This document shows positions 1 through 15,300 of a stretch of DNA of 64,000 bases, one piece after another. Position numbers and translations under genes: made by a program. Numbering within the stretch: position 1 is the first letter of the stretch; every line of letters begins with the position of its first letter. The DNA is taken from contig CM051030.1 of assembly GCA_027627225.1 (NCBI GenBank), positions 5,185,001 to 5,249,000 of the forward strand, in the 5' to 3' direction. The notes under the pieces were generated by a model that worked only from the letters and a program-made list of their open reading frames with translations, was not told the DNA's origin and ran no database searches. The DNA is from Congeria kusceri. Taxonomy: Eukaryota; Mollusca; Bivalvia; Myida; Dreissenidae.

Positions 1-388
1 TTAAAAATTAACTTACACATCCAAACTGTGTACAAAGGTCTGGTCGGACATATCACAACAAATATTACAAGTCTGCATCCGTTCACAGGCTAGTTTTCAT
101 TTACTTTCCAATCGAAGTATAAATAAACAGGTCAATGTTTTACTTAGGTTTCCAAAGGCCTCTGAAGGAATATTTATGTAAAAAATGTGAACAACATAAT
201 TTATCTAGCAAGTTATTGTGTACTAGCGGAATGCAGCTTAAAGAAACAATAAAACAAGAACAATGCAAAATCCTTTGTATTTGAAGATTTAAGTGGTAAA
301 CTAGAACTCCGTGAGTCAGATACTTATTCAGGTGTTGATCTATAGATACAAGAAAGACACTGTAAATGGAACCAAAGAAACTTTGCAC

Positions 389-3300
389 CTGTGCAATCTG
401 CTTGTCTGATCTGCCGACAGCGTCAAGTGATATCTCTACTGGGCCACATTTCTCTGTGAAAACAGGATGATACGAATTACAAATAACATTATTAGACACA
501 AACAAAAATCTGGAAAACAAACTGGAAGCTTTTGTGTAATGAATAAATGACAATCAGTTTGATTGCTGCATGCATTCTTAGAATTTGAAATTGTTAAAAC
601 ACTTCAGAAGAGGAAAATACCTTACCAAGAATAGGTTCAGCAAATGAGGCGCGTCGTGGGAAAACTGGACTTAATGCATGTGCGTAAAGTGTCATCCCGG
701 AATAGCCTGTGCAGTCCGCACTGGCTAATCCGGGACGGCACTTTCCGCTTTTATGGTATTTCTGTTTCAATGAAGTGTCTTCTAACCATAAATCCACTTT
801 AGGCGTTAAGTGTTGTCCCGGATTAGCCTGTGCGGACTGCACAGGCTATTCCGGGATGACACTTTACGCACATGCATTAAGTCCGGTTTTCCCACGACGC
901 GCCACAAATGTTCTTTTCCAAACAGATCCAGTCAATTTAAGTATTATTTGTATCACACTAAGTTTGGCATTCAAACAGAGGCAAACAGCTCAAAGGGAAA
1001 ATAATCTCACCCCTGAATGCTTGTTTAAACAACCAGCCCAGATTTTCTCACAACATTTTTTAAGTATGTTACAACTTGATCAGCTTTAGCTCACTATTTC
1101 ATATTGAAATAAAGTGTGCATACTTAATATTGTATTAACGGTCATAGTATATTTCTGATTTTAGTATTTTGCCCCTGAAATTTTCATTTTCACCCCTGGA
1201 AACTTCAAGCCACAGGTCATTTGACTTATGGTTTTCAACATCTACTGAAATCCCTAGAAACACAAATAATTGTACCTATACAAGTAATCGATCCAGTGAC
1301 CTTGGCCCTAAACTGTGAGAAGACAATGTCAAGGACAGGCCTGTTGCTAACAGTTACCAGCTGCTCCGAGGGTGCAATAGTAAGGCCGGCTTTCAACTCC
1401 ACATCAGAAATATGGACCTGTCAAAATCGTATACATAAACCGTTAAAAAAGAACATAGAAAAATCTGTCTGGACATGATGAATGCCCTCCCCCAACACAT
1501 AAACACAGCTACAAGAAACTGGCAGAAAACAGAATAATGTAACAAAACAACTATACGACAAAATGTTGAGAAGTTTGTTAATAAATTATACAGAAATAGA
1601 AAAACACACCTTTTTTTCTCCACAAGGATACAATTCTGAACCAAGTTGGTCTGATTTACCAAAAACAATAGATACTGAGTAAACACTTGAATTTGGATTA
1701 AATTTAGTTTAAAACAAGGTAAAAATCCCATAAATAAAAGTTAGGACATGCAAGATAACATTTGCCACAAAAGCAAACCTGAGTGTGTTCCCATTCGCCT
1801 TGGGACATATGAACTCAAGCATACCACATTTTGTTCTGCTGTTTTCAGTTGTAAAAGGTGTTATTATCAATGACTGTGTTTATAACGGATTTTATTGTTT
1901 ATTCAATTTGGAAACATAATTGCAAGGTAATTAGAATGCAAAGTTTTGTTAATAAAAATATTATGAATTAAATATGAAATAATAACAACGAAAAAAAAAA
2001 ACATGGCTGAAAATGACTGTTACCGTGTATAACGCACCAAATTTTCAAAGCCGTATTTTAGGGTAAACAGATGCACGTAATACATGGTAATTTACGGTAA
2101 GTTGAGCCTGATCCTGAATTTTCAGGATCAGGTTCAAAAATGGTGTTCACGAAAAGATCTGGATCAAATTTATCTATTGATTAAATATATATTTTACATA
2201 ACTATAAACTATTTGCTGTCTGATATAGATTATTTTTAAAATCAAACAAAAGATCATGGTATTTTGTCTAGAAGGAAACTTATTTCAAAAATTAAATATT
2301 TTGAGATTCCGCTCAATTGAGCTAGAGGATCAAGATCAGCTAAGACTGATCCTGCAGATAATCCTTTGTGAACACTGGGCCAGAAATTACAGTTATAGGC
2401 CTAGCTTAAGGAATGTCTGGCCTCTCCATGGGCTATTCAACTCTGTGTATTGGTCCACCATAAAAACTCTCATCATTATCTGCAATCTTTTCTCTGCGCT
2501 GACTGAGCAATGGCGGAGTTCACTACCACTGCAGCAGTCTACTTATGTCAGCTGATAAGCGTTGCCACACTGTGTCCACACTGTGACCACAGCAGGAAGG
2601 TGGGGGGGATGAAAGGATTAAACTAAGTTTTACAGAACATCTTTCTAAACAACTTTCTAAACCCCTTACCCTGACTACATATTTGCCCGGCTGAACGCTG
2701 GTACAGAAATTGCCACTCTCATCAGTTTCCTTGGACACAGCAGCGGACCCCTTGCCTTCCGGGAATATGATCATCTTCCGCTTGGTTACCGGGGAAACCA
2801 GCCCGTCTGGGAACTTGTCAATGGTCACCTTACCGCAGAGGTCGAAACTGAAAACAGTACGAAGCCAGTAATTAACGAAGAGCTTAAAAACAGATCAAAG
2901 TCAATAATAAAATATCCATGGACGTTACTACTTAAAAGTAATTGTCACCTTATTCACTCTTGTTTTTTGTTGTTGTTGTTTTAAAATCCACAGTACTTGG
3001 GTTTGGAAACAGATCAAAGTCAATAATAAAATATCCATGGGTGTTACTACTTAAAAGTAATTGTCACCTTACTCACTCTCGTTTTTTGTTGTTGTTGTTT
3101 TAAAATCCACAGTACTTGGGTTTGGAAACAGATCAAAGTCAATAATAAAATATCCATGGACGTTACTATTTAAATGTAATTGTCACCTTACTCACTCTTG
3201 TTTTTTGTTGTTGTTGTTTTAAAATCCACAGTACTTGGGTTTGGAAACAGATCAAAGTCAATAATAAAATATCCATGGGTGTTACTACTTAAATGTAATT

Positions 3301-6300
3301 GTCACCTTACTCACTCTCGTTTTTTGTTGTTGTTGTTTTAAAATCCACAGTACTTGGGTTTGGAAACAGATCAAAGTCAATAATAAAATATCCATGGGTG
3401 TTACTACTTAAAAGTAATTGTCACCTTACTCACTCTTGTTTTTTGTTGTTGTTGTTTTAAAATCCACAGTACTTGGGTTTGGAAACAGATCAAAGTCAAT
3501 AATAAAATATCCATGGACGTTACTACTTAAAAGTAATTGTCACCTTATTCACTCTTGTTTTTTGTTGTTGTTTTAAATCCACAGTACTTGGGTTTGGAAA
3601 CAGATCAAAGTCAATAATAAAATATCCATGGGTGTTACTACTTAAAAGTAATTGTCACCTTACTCACTCTCGTTTTTTGTTGTTGTTGTTTTAAAATCCA
3701 CAGTACTTGGGTTTGGAAACAGATCAAAGTCAATAATAAAATATCCATGGGTGTTACTACTTAAAAGTAATTGTCACCTTACTCACTCTTGTTTTTTGTT
3801 GTTGTTGTTTTAAAATCCACAGTACTTGGGTTTGGAAACAGATCAGTCAATAATAAAATATCCATGGACGTTACTATTTGAAGGCATTTGTCACCTTACT
3901 TATTCTTTATAGTTGGTTGTTTTTTTTACATCCACTGTACATGTATTTCAGTTTGGAAATAGAACAGACGTGGATAATAAAATATCCATAGGTGTTGCTC
4001 TTTGAACATGTTATTCTGTCACCTTACTTATTCTTCATTGTTTTGTTGTTTTTTACATCCACTGTCAATATATCAATAATAAAATATCCATGGGGATTAC
4101 TATTTCAATGCATTTGTCACCTTACATTTTTTTGTTGGTTCTTTTTTTTAATCCACTGTATTTGCCAACATACTTATTCATTGTTGTTTTTTGTTGCTTT
4201 TCTTTTTGTTGTTTTTTTACATCTACTGTTTAGGCAAATTTCGCTAAATTAGTGAATAGAGAATCATGCAAGAACAAATTCAATAGCGGCAAATTACCTT
4301 GAAAGTACTATGTTTGGCGTTAAAATATTATATTTTGCATGAAATAACTAGACTTTGTAAATAATTACTAATTTACGCGACTCGCTATAAAGAACCATAT
4401 AAGAACTACATTTTGCGAATTGCAAAGGCAAATTTTCCACCTCAACAAGACAATAAAAGATTTGTAGCCAGCAAATGTACACGGCTTCACAGTTCTCAAA
4501 CGCATTGTATCCCGGCTTTACAGTTCTCAAACACATTGTATCCTATCGTAGTGCATGCATTGACGAAATAAATCCCCATGGAATAAACTTTGCTTTATTT
4601 CAACACTGTGGTGATAAAGCAAACACATGCAGTGTAATGATGTCATCTTTTTATTTTCGTGATTTCATTTTATGTTTTGCATAATATTAAGTGTGTTTTC
4701 TTTCGTTTATTTTAAAAATAAGACAGAAAATAATGGGATAAATAGAAGACCAGGAAAGTTTTCTAATCATCGCTAAATAAACATATCTTTATTCAACACT
4801 AACCTGGTATTCTCTATTGAATTTATAAGGTATTAAGATAATCCGTCTAAAACACACAATCACTTCACTATTTTCCAATTGTACACACTACATTGACTCA
4901 AACTTGCATCCAATGTTAACTGCATACAGTATATGTAAACTCATGACGTAGTAGGCATGACATAATGCACATATTCATACAGGAATATTACATTATATTG
5001 TTTATACTGAAAATGAATTAATGTTTGTTGTTGTTTTTTCCGACTATCATACTTATTACAGTTCATAAAATTTCACGACATGTTGCCATCGCCTTTACAT
5101 TAGAGTGTCGTGGAAATAAGAGAACTTTTTCAGGTAGTAAGCATAAATTAATCACCTGTCTGGTACGATGTCCGGTAATTGAGGTGTGTTTGGCGTGATT
5201 CGTATCTCCCGCTCGAGGAAGGTCATGTGATCGGTCTGCACGTGAAGCTTGTACGTCCCCGTCTTCATGTTCTCTAGGTGGTAGACCCCTTCTGGGCCCG
5301 TTGTTGTCGCCTGCTGGCCATTCAACATGACCTTGCCACCTACCACACCTAGACCCTGGAGTATGCAAGAAGTGATCATTTTCATGGGCATTTTTAGAAA
5401 CTTTCCACATATGAAATGCAAATATTGCCACTTTAGGATTACAAAGGCCTATCTAACATGTGTTAAAGAAGCAGATACTTAGGTGGCAATATGTTACTCA
5501 TTATGAAAACAGTTTAACATGCAAAGGAAGCTTTTTTTTATATGAACATCCCAAAAATGTTGTTGTTGTTTTTTTAAAATCACTGGCATTTATGGCAATT
5601 GACCAAGAATGTAGAAGCCTCCAATCTTTTTTTCAATTTAGATATACATTTAAGTTGCAAAACTGATGCAAAAGTAAACATATTTTAAAATAATCATTAT
5701 AATTTATTATGTAATTTACATCAATTTTTATTTATATGGGGACATTATGTACATATAATACTTTCAAGCATATTAAGTATTATATTTTTTAGCATTCAGT
5801 GATTAATGTATAAAACGTACATTTTATGTGATACATGTACTTTATCAAATGCAAAGTATGTTAAGCAGCTCTATCAATTAACAGACATTACATGTACTTA
5901 AGCAGTCAGTATTTTTTTAGGGCCAATTTGGGGCCAAAATTCGGCCCCATTGCCCTGCTTAAAAGGTATATATTTCTCCCCTATATTTACCGTACAATTC
6001 TGCTCAGAATGTAAGCTTTATTTTGAAAAAAAGAGACTAAAATTTGCCAAAAATGGATTAAGATAGAGGAAAAGTCGTAAACAATCCCATCAATTTTTCA
6101 TCAAACCAAGTTAGTGCATAATCTAAGTTATCATTTGTAGCAAATCAATTGATTAAAGTTTTATAACAAAGTAGAACATAAACATTGAATAGTGCTTTTT
6201 CTAAAAAAAAATTCCCCTTTTGCGGTAAAATCCCCCCATCTGAAGGGCCCCACCACCTTTCCCCCAAAGGTGAAAAAAAACACTGGCAGTCAACACCTGA

Positions 6301-9300
6301 TGCCTTAATTGTTCTGTCAAAAAATAAAATTATATCAGTTGCAGATTTTTCTATTTAATAAAATGACTTGAGCAGTCTGCCAACAAGAGTGCCATTGTCA
6401 CAAAGATACGCCCGTCAAAGGAGCATTTTTAGGGGTGAAGATTCAATGACTAAAGAGAGAAAATCCATCCATGCTGGACAAAGATATGCTCTGGACCAAG
6501 TGTTACGGACTGATTTCCTATATTTGACCTTTGACCTTAAATTGTGACCTTGACATGGGACCAAGGGACCTGGTTCTTGCGCGCAACACTCCTAGTCATC
6601 ATGCTTATCACTTCTGCCAAGTTATTTGAAAATCCATCCATGCTGGACAAAGTTATGCTTCGGATAAAGATCTCCCGCAGTTCGCTCGCCAGCTAGCCCG
6701 CTTGGGCGTTCCCATAATACGACCCGTTTTTTCAAACAGGCGTATAACAAAGCTTTGACTTTAAATAGCAAAAGAAAAACAATACCTTGGTCGAGTGTAG
6801 AACCTGACCAGACACTGAAAATCCAGCCACCTGGAAAGTGGTCTGCAAAACAAACAAACACAGCTTTACAGCATACTTCATAGCGAAGACATTCACAGTA
6901 ATAATACCATGATTTAGCTAGAATATAATTAAGAAATAATTTTCTAATTAGAGTTGTTTATCCGCTAATAAAACACGATTTGCAGTTTTGATGCGTAGGC
7001 ATTAAACCCCGAGGGCTTTAGCCTAAGCAGTTTAATATACCGCATCAGATAATGTGAATTTTTTTTCGAATCTAACATTTCCAGGCCACATTTTCAGCAA
7101 CGTCAATGCGAACTATATTTATTCGGAACTATTTTCTCTGGTTGTTTAGTGGTAGCTTTACAATGGTGAATTGTGTTCTTTGTCTATAGAAAACTCTGCG
7201 CGTGTTGAGTTAGAATGTCAAACAACCACTACAATTAACAACATTGAATGAAAAATATGTCAATATGTTGCACCGAGTCTAAATTTTTCATTTTATTTTT
7301 CCTAAACAAACAAAGGGCAATAATTTTTGCCTCTACAATATCATACATAAACTGTCCAACTTTGGTCATGATCGAATGAAAAATGAAGTGTTTATCACCA
7401 AAACAAGCCAATTGTTGACAAAAGAAAATTGACACAGGACATGTTCCATACATGTATACCAATCACAGAGGTCTAGAACAATAAAAATGCCTTATATATA
7501 CTATTTATATATTTAGTATATATAGGGTATTTTTATTGTTCTAAGCCCCTATGGTACCAATAGCCGTAAAAGCAATTTTAACAGAATACATTAAAGTTTC
7601 TATTAATATTTAATAGGTATACATGTATGGAACATGTCCTGTGTCAATTTTCTTTTGTCAACAATTGGCTTGTTTTGGTGCTCAAGACTTCATTTTTCAT
7701 TCGATCATGACCAAAGTTGGACAGTTTATGTATGATATTGAAGAAGCCAAAAATGGACTAGATAGGGCCACATATTATGTGCATGATGACCACATACTGT
7801 CAGCTGAAGGTTTGAATGCGCCACTTGCAATGGGAGTTTCTCTGGAATAACGTCAAATGTGATGTGCTCTCCCTTGTAGAATGGAATCTGAAATACAGAA
7901 TAGATGCAAATTTACACAAAGATAATTACATCCACCTGTAACTATGGTGAAGTACTCAAATAACCGGCAACGATAACTGTTAGGATTTGTGATTGCAATT
8001 AACACCAAATTGTTAAGTGTTTTTTAAATAAAAATACAGTATTTCCCTCCTTTTCTCCAGCAATCACCTATTTACACAATTTGGTACGACTCAAATGTTT
8101 CAATTTGGTATGCTAAGTGTTACTGGTTGAGACACCAAGGTCACCAGTGCCATTATAGGAGTGCCAAGGGGGAAATCCAGAATGGAGGTCGAAAAGTACA
8201 GACATTTAAAAATTAAGACTTTATTAAGACTAGCTTCTATTTTTTCTCCTTTTATAAAAACAATATACCTTATGTACCTTAGATTCTGTTGTAAACAATC
8301 TATAAAACACTTTCCCTTAGTTTTAATTTAAAAATACTGATAAATACTTCTGTTGGTTTCCTTATACACGTAATGATTCCACTGAAGGCACCAATGTTTT
8401 TGTTTTTTTATATTTTGAGGTAAAACATATCCCCTTGAGGTAAAACATATCCCCTTGAGGTAAAACATATCCCCTTGACGTAAAACATATCCCCTTGAGG
8501 TAAAACATATCCCCTTGAGGTAAAACATATCCCCTTGAGGTAAAACATATCCCCTTGGACCCATATTCACAAAGCTCCTTAACAAAATTACGTTAGTTGG
8601 TGGCTGTTTCATGTACAGGTCATGTTACATTGAAATGTTTCAGACTAGCAAATACTGCAGAGATGTTTCATATTATACCCTTTTGCAAACAGAAATCATT
8701 GGGCTTCACTTTGAACATTTAAACTGAATTTTGTATTGAAGTTCAACTTAAGTTAAGATTTCCCTTAGGAGCGTTGTGAATACCAGCCATGGGGTCGTAT
8801 TCCAGAACCATCTTAAGTGAAATCTTATCCTTAGCCTTAAAATCGTCATTTTCCTTAAGCATTTCATTCCATGTATACATGAAATTCCGCTAAATGTTCA
8901 CTAAGTATCAACTTATTATATCTACTATTTACTTAACTGTAATTGGATTCATTAATTTGTATATGTCTTAAAAATATTACCTTACACGAACTGGAACTAA
9001 AGTAAAAAAAATTTAAGATACACTTTAAACGTTCCTAGAATATGGCCCCAGAATTGGGGACAAAGTGGTCTTTACAACCCTGGACAGAACTGGGACAAAG
9101 TGGCCTTTACAACACTGGACAGGGAAAGATCTAGAGCGAAATAGCAGGGTGCTGCACCCTTCTCCATTTTGGTTCCCCACTGCTGCCCCTCTGGGCTGGT
9201 CAACACAGAAATGTTGAATATCTGTTAAAATTCAAAAACTTTTTGCAAATATTCAACTACAAATGAATAGACTATGCTTAAACACCATAATAAGAAGCAT

Positions 9301-12300
9301 TGGGGTCAAGAAAACCCTGGATTTAGCAAATTATTAGAAAATGTCAACAGTTCCAGTTTTTCCCCCTGCTCCTTTTTAGCAGCACCCTGTAACTTTTTAG
9401 ATCCTAGATCTTTCCCTAACTCACCAGATAGTAGTCCCCTGTGGGCAGGCAAGGGAAGATAAACTTGCCGCTCGTGTCGGACATCACATGACAAAGGGGG
9501 TCGAAGTTCTCCGTCTTGCCGTGACCCGACACGGTCGACTTGTCGCAGTCCAGAACATCCTGTATGTACAAAACACATTCGACACAGTGCTTTTCACATC
9601 TTTTTTAAATCTTGCAAACTGAGAAAAGAGAAACTTGATTGGAAACGCGTCTTTCACGGGATAATTCTGTTGATAATACAATATAATATTAAATACAGAA
9701 TCTACTGACATCAGCAAACAAGCAAGACTGACTGGGCATACCAGAACATATATTCATACTTTTATATATAGCGGTCATATCAAGTCCTAAGTTGGATCAG
9801 TATCAAGTACAGGATCTTTATCAACATAAAAGGTGGTTAGGACAAACAAACAAAATTGTGTGTTTCAGACAACGGTATCAAAAAGCTAGGTAGCGTCGGG
9901 TTTGAAGTGGGGTTTTTATTATTTCATTTTTTTAAAGATATATTTCGGTAAAAAAACATTGAAAATTATCTAAAATCTGATGAATACGGGTAATTCTATG
10001 ATCACATTACTGGGTACACAATGATATACTGATCAGTAAAAGAGCTGACATAGTATTTAAACAAATATAGATAGCATAGAGTACAAACCTGGGCATTGAC
10101 AGTTGACGAGTATAGCAAGAAGTTAACTCCCTTGATTGGCTCTCCATCACTCACCACCTTCCCCTGAAATAGCATGTATACTGTAGTAGTCATTTAACAG
10201 AAAGGAATCCCCTGGTCCTTGGTTTTTTGTATTGTTTGCTTTTGAACTAGAGAGCGCAGACCTGTGTCAAGGCAGTCAATTTGCCTTATCTTTCAACAAT
10301 GAAATTTTTGTTTTTTAATCCTGGATCCAGGCAGTGATCCGGATCACCAAACAAACCTAATCATTTCCTTGGCTAATTCCAACCTTTCCAGAAAATTTCA
10401 AGCAACTCTGTTTATAACTTTTTTCATACCGGAAACAGTTTTTCTATTTCTAGTAACGGTGACCTTAACCCCACCCACCCCATATGCTATTCCAAGCGAG
10501 GTCTCGATATAAGGTATCTATGCATAAAGTTTCATTAAAATATCTCTATGCGTTCTCAAGTTATTGAGCGGAAACCGTTTTTCTATTTTTAGCAACGGTG
10601 ACCTTGACCTTTGACCTCAAAATGTATAGGCGTCTTCCTGTCCTCCCAAGTAACGGACAGACTGACCATCCGACCCACAGACCTACCGACCGATGGACAG
10701 GTGCAAAGCAAGATACCCCCACTTCTTCGAAGGGGGGCATAATTACAAATTAGGTCAAGGTCAAGGTGAGGTTGAGTGATATGGGTGGATTAGGAATGGT
10801 TATAAGCAACAACTGTATAATTATCCAAGAGTTGTAGCAAGCGGTGTTGGTGCTGGACGAAACGGTAAAATCTAGTTAACCCCGTATGTACCGAATCATG
10901 GACAGGGAAAAGAATATGTATAAAAAAACATTTGGGAACATTTTCTTATAAATTGTTAAAATCCTGCTTCTATTTAAGATTTTTGAACATACATGTACAT
11001 TCATTTGCCATAAATATATGCAAAAAAAATAGAATTGTCACATGAGTGACGGATATACCCCCACAATATGGCCTTGTCACAAAACTATGGCATCCATTCG
11101 AAAGAAATGGACAGAGAGAATGCTTTAATTTGTGAATGGTCAACAGTGTATTTGGAAAAATTTAATTTCAATAGAAGCCATAACTCTGTCAACATTTAGT
11201 GGTTTGTAAACCAAAGTTGAACTTGATCTGTATTTTATGATGATACATCTATGTACCAAAAATAATTTAAATATGTGAAGCCGTTCATGAGTTATTGTCC
11301 ATGTTTTTCGAGAATTTAAGTCAAAAAGAGGCCATAACTGTGTCAAAATTTAGTGGTTTGTAACCAAAGTCGAACTGGACGTGTATTTTATGATGCTACA
11401 CGTGTACCAATAATTATTTAAATATGTCAAGCCATTGCTGAGTTATCGTCACGAAACTACGTTTTTAGGGAATTAAAGTCAAATAAAGGGCCATAACTCT
11501 GTAAAAATTTAGTGGTTTGTAACCAAAGTCGAACTTGACCCGTATTTTATGATGTTACACATTTATACCAAGAATTATTTGAATACGTCAAGCCATTCTT
11601 GAGTTATCGTCTGGAAATAATGCTTTTAGGGAATTTTAAGTCAAAAAGGGGCCATAACTATGTCAAACTTTAGTGGTTTGTAACCAACATCGAACCTGAC
11701 CTGTATTCTATGATGTTACACATGTGTACCAAAAATTATTTGAACAAGTCAAACCTTTCTTGAGTTATCATCCGGAAACCATGTTTTTAGGGAATTTTCA
11801 GTCAAAAAGGGGCCATAACTCAGTCAAAATTTAGTGGTATGTAACAAACATCGAACTTGACCTGTATTTTATGATGTTACACATGTGTACCAAAAATTAT
11901 TTGAATATGTCAAGCCTTTCTTGAGTTATCATCCGGAAACGAAAAACCAACAGACTGATGGACCGACAAGCTCACTCCTATATACCCCCTCTAAACTTCG
12001 TTTGTGGGGGTATAATAAATATTGAATTTTAAAATATATTCAAAAATTCCATGTTCACTACCTCAGAGGGGCAGCAAGGTGGAACCAAAATGGAGCAGGG
12101 CAGGTCAAGCATCTGGTTATTTCCCTCTAGTTCTTGTCCTAGAGATACTTTACAGGAAGGAATCTTTTTGGTCTTTTTTTTGTTGAATTGAATGACTTTT
12201 GGCCAAAATCTTGCTGTTTTCACGCTACACAAATACTCATAATAACCCACTTACTGGAAGCCAAATCAGAATAACCATTCAAAATTCTGACCATTATCTT

Positions 12301-15300
12301 TTGAGTCAACCATACGACTTACCGACACGGCATACCCAGCAATGATCAGGCTGCTACCAGCGTCCCCGTTACCTTGACTCAGTTCAACACGAGTTTCAGA
12401 CTGAAACATGTATAAACAACGCCTTGCAATAGGGAAGTAGGGAGTTCGATCCCTACTCAGGGAGCTTTCAAGTGATCTTCCCCAAAAGACACCAAGTACT
12501 GGTTCTACCCAGAAAATGGTCTCGAGAGTGTCTCAATAAGCCTCAGGCTTTCGACACAATCAAGCTAAAATAAATAGGTTTAAACCGGTATGACTAAACA
12601 CAGAAACCCGCAAAAACCCACGGAAACCGACTAAAATTAACGGAAACCTGGAAAACCCCAAATAAACACATGAAACTCAAAAGCGAAAAACCACGGAATG
12701 ATACGGATACCTTCATAAACTTACCCAAACCCAAGAAAATCCACTTAAACTAACGGAAAGCCGCGAAAACAAGAGCAGACATATGAAACCCAATGGAAAC
12801 TTTGAAATTGTGTACAATTCGCGGGTTTTCGCCATCGAATTGTGGTTTTCGAAGGTTTTCTTTATTTTAAGTAGGTTTATGTTGCTTTTCGTAGGTTTCC
12901 ACAGTTTATTTAGATTTCCGAGCGGTTTTCGTTTTATTTTACTTAAGTTTTCGTTGGTTTTTGCGGGTTTCCGCCGTTATTCTGTGTTTAGTCATACTCT
13001 ATTTAAACTAAATAACAGGGCCTATGACTAAAGACGTTCTAAATCTGGAAATTAGTCTAAACTTTTAATAATGACCAATGAAACTGATTGTCATTGATCG
13101 GGTCAGCTTTGAAATTCACTGGCTTATATTCTAAGTTAAAACCAAGTCTGAGATTTAAGACAGTTTTTTTAGGGTCAATTTGGGACCGAAATTCGGCGCC
13201 ATTCCCCTAATAAAAAGTATATATTTTTCCTCATAATTCCCCTCAGAATGTTATCTATTTTGAAAAAAAAAATTGACCAAATCGGACAACAATTGACTAA
13301 GATAGAGGAATTTTCATAAACAATCTCAGCAATTTTTCAAGTTAGTGCATTATCAAAGTATCATTTGTATCAAAACAATTTATTAATGTTTTATAACAAC
13401 GTAGAGTAAAAACATGTAATAATGCTTTACTAAAAAAAACAATTTCCCTTGGCCGTAAAATATTCCCCATCTGAAGGGCCCCGCCACCGTTCCCCCCAAA
13501 GGTAAAAAAAACACTGTAAGAACATTTGTAGTGGTTGTGCCGGGACATATGGTCTGATTTCAAATTGCAAAAGAAGAAATCTTGAGAAACTATTCTGTTG
13601 AAATTGGTACCAGCTAAATGGAAAATAATCAGTTCCCAGCAAGTTTGTCTTGTTGTCCAATATTCTGTTGAATGGAATTTCGTTGTTATGAAGGCAGACT
13701 AACCATGTTGTTGTTTAATTTAAAGCATTCTCTTCAATAAATTGAAAATTAAACATGAACGGCAAAAGACAAGCACATCAGCATATTAAATTTAAAGAAC
13801 ATTACGTAATTAATCAAATGATTCAAACAACTCTTTTTACTCACCTTTTCAAATCGATAACTTGTCGTCTTCGCTTTAACATCGTACTTCCCTGGCATTA
13901 CTTTTGTGAACTGATAGCTAAACAGATGAAGAAACAGTAACCATTTATGCCCTGAATTTTCTGAATTTCTTAAACCTAGTGGGTTTGTTTGAAGATTTTT
14001 TTCTGCAGTTATAACCCTGATCAAATCTGCCTTTAAAGATGTTTTCATAATGATTGCTCAAAATTGCTGACAATAAATGTAACAGTGAAAATGCTAAAAG
14101 AAAAGTGTATTGTTTGTGTACAAAGATCATAATTCTACACGCCATAAAAGTAAACTACAGTAATACTACGGTCCAAATTTCTCAACGGATCATCAAATAT
14201 TCAAATTAAAAATAAACTTCTGGGCAGATTTTCACAAAGCTCCTTATGAAAAACTGAAGTAAATTTCTTAAATTCATTATAAGTTTGTAATTGTTTATAG
14301 GTTATTTTACATTTAAAGTACTAGTAAATATTGCTTAGATGTTTATGATTTTCCCCTTTTGTAAACAGAAGTCATTGGATTTCACATAGAAAATTTGTGA
14401 TATGTAATTTTCACATGAGTACAACTTAAGATATCCCTTAGGAGCTTTCTAAATACAAGCTCGTCTCCCTGCTTCTGAATATTACAAACCTGCCATCACT
14501 GGAAGTCTGAACTGTCAGTAGAATTTCGATGGAGCCAGACTTGTAGAGGTTGATGGGAACTCCAGCGGGGCCGGACACCTGCCCTTTACTTATCACCTGA
14601 ATAACAATTATGGATCCAGTCATAAAAGTCATGAAAGTGTGTGCTAAAAACATTGGATGAGGCGCGTCGTGAGAAAACCAGTCTTAATGCATGTGCTTAA
14701 AGTGTCCGCACAGGCTAATCCGGGACGACACTTTCCGCTTTTATGGTATTTTCTGTTTCAATTATGTCTGTTCTAAACATAAATCCACTGAAGGCGGAAA
14801 GTGCCATCCCGGATTAGCCTGTGCGGACTGCACAGGCGAATCCGGGACGACACTTTACGCTCATGCATTAAGTCCGGTTTTCCCACGACACGGCTCATTG
14901 GAAGATTATAAGGTCTTGTTACAAACCTAATATGTAGAAGCTGGTGAGCCTGATGAACAACAAATATTTGCTTGAATGTCTCACTCAGTGTTTTGAACAA
15001 GTTTTTTTTTTTTTTAAATGTAATTCATATTATACTAAAGTTGTATGTAAGGCAGGTAGGTAAACTATGTGAGGGAAGCATAGGGAAAGATCTAGAGTGA
15101 AACAGAAGGGGGCTGCAAACTGCTCCTTTTTGGTTCCCACCCTGCTGCCCTTCTGGGGTGGTCAAAACAGAAATAATGAATATCTTTTGAAATTCAGTAT
15201 ATTTTGGCAAATGCTGAATGACAAATTAATGGACTATGTTTAACAACCTTACATAGCAGCATTCATTTTATGAAAGCCTTGGTTTAACCAATGTTTTGGA

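Noticed and set aside
709..1089. 126-residue open frame
   Set aside because: Its first two thirds are family A MITE sequence; the same peptide appears at other MITE copies on either strand.
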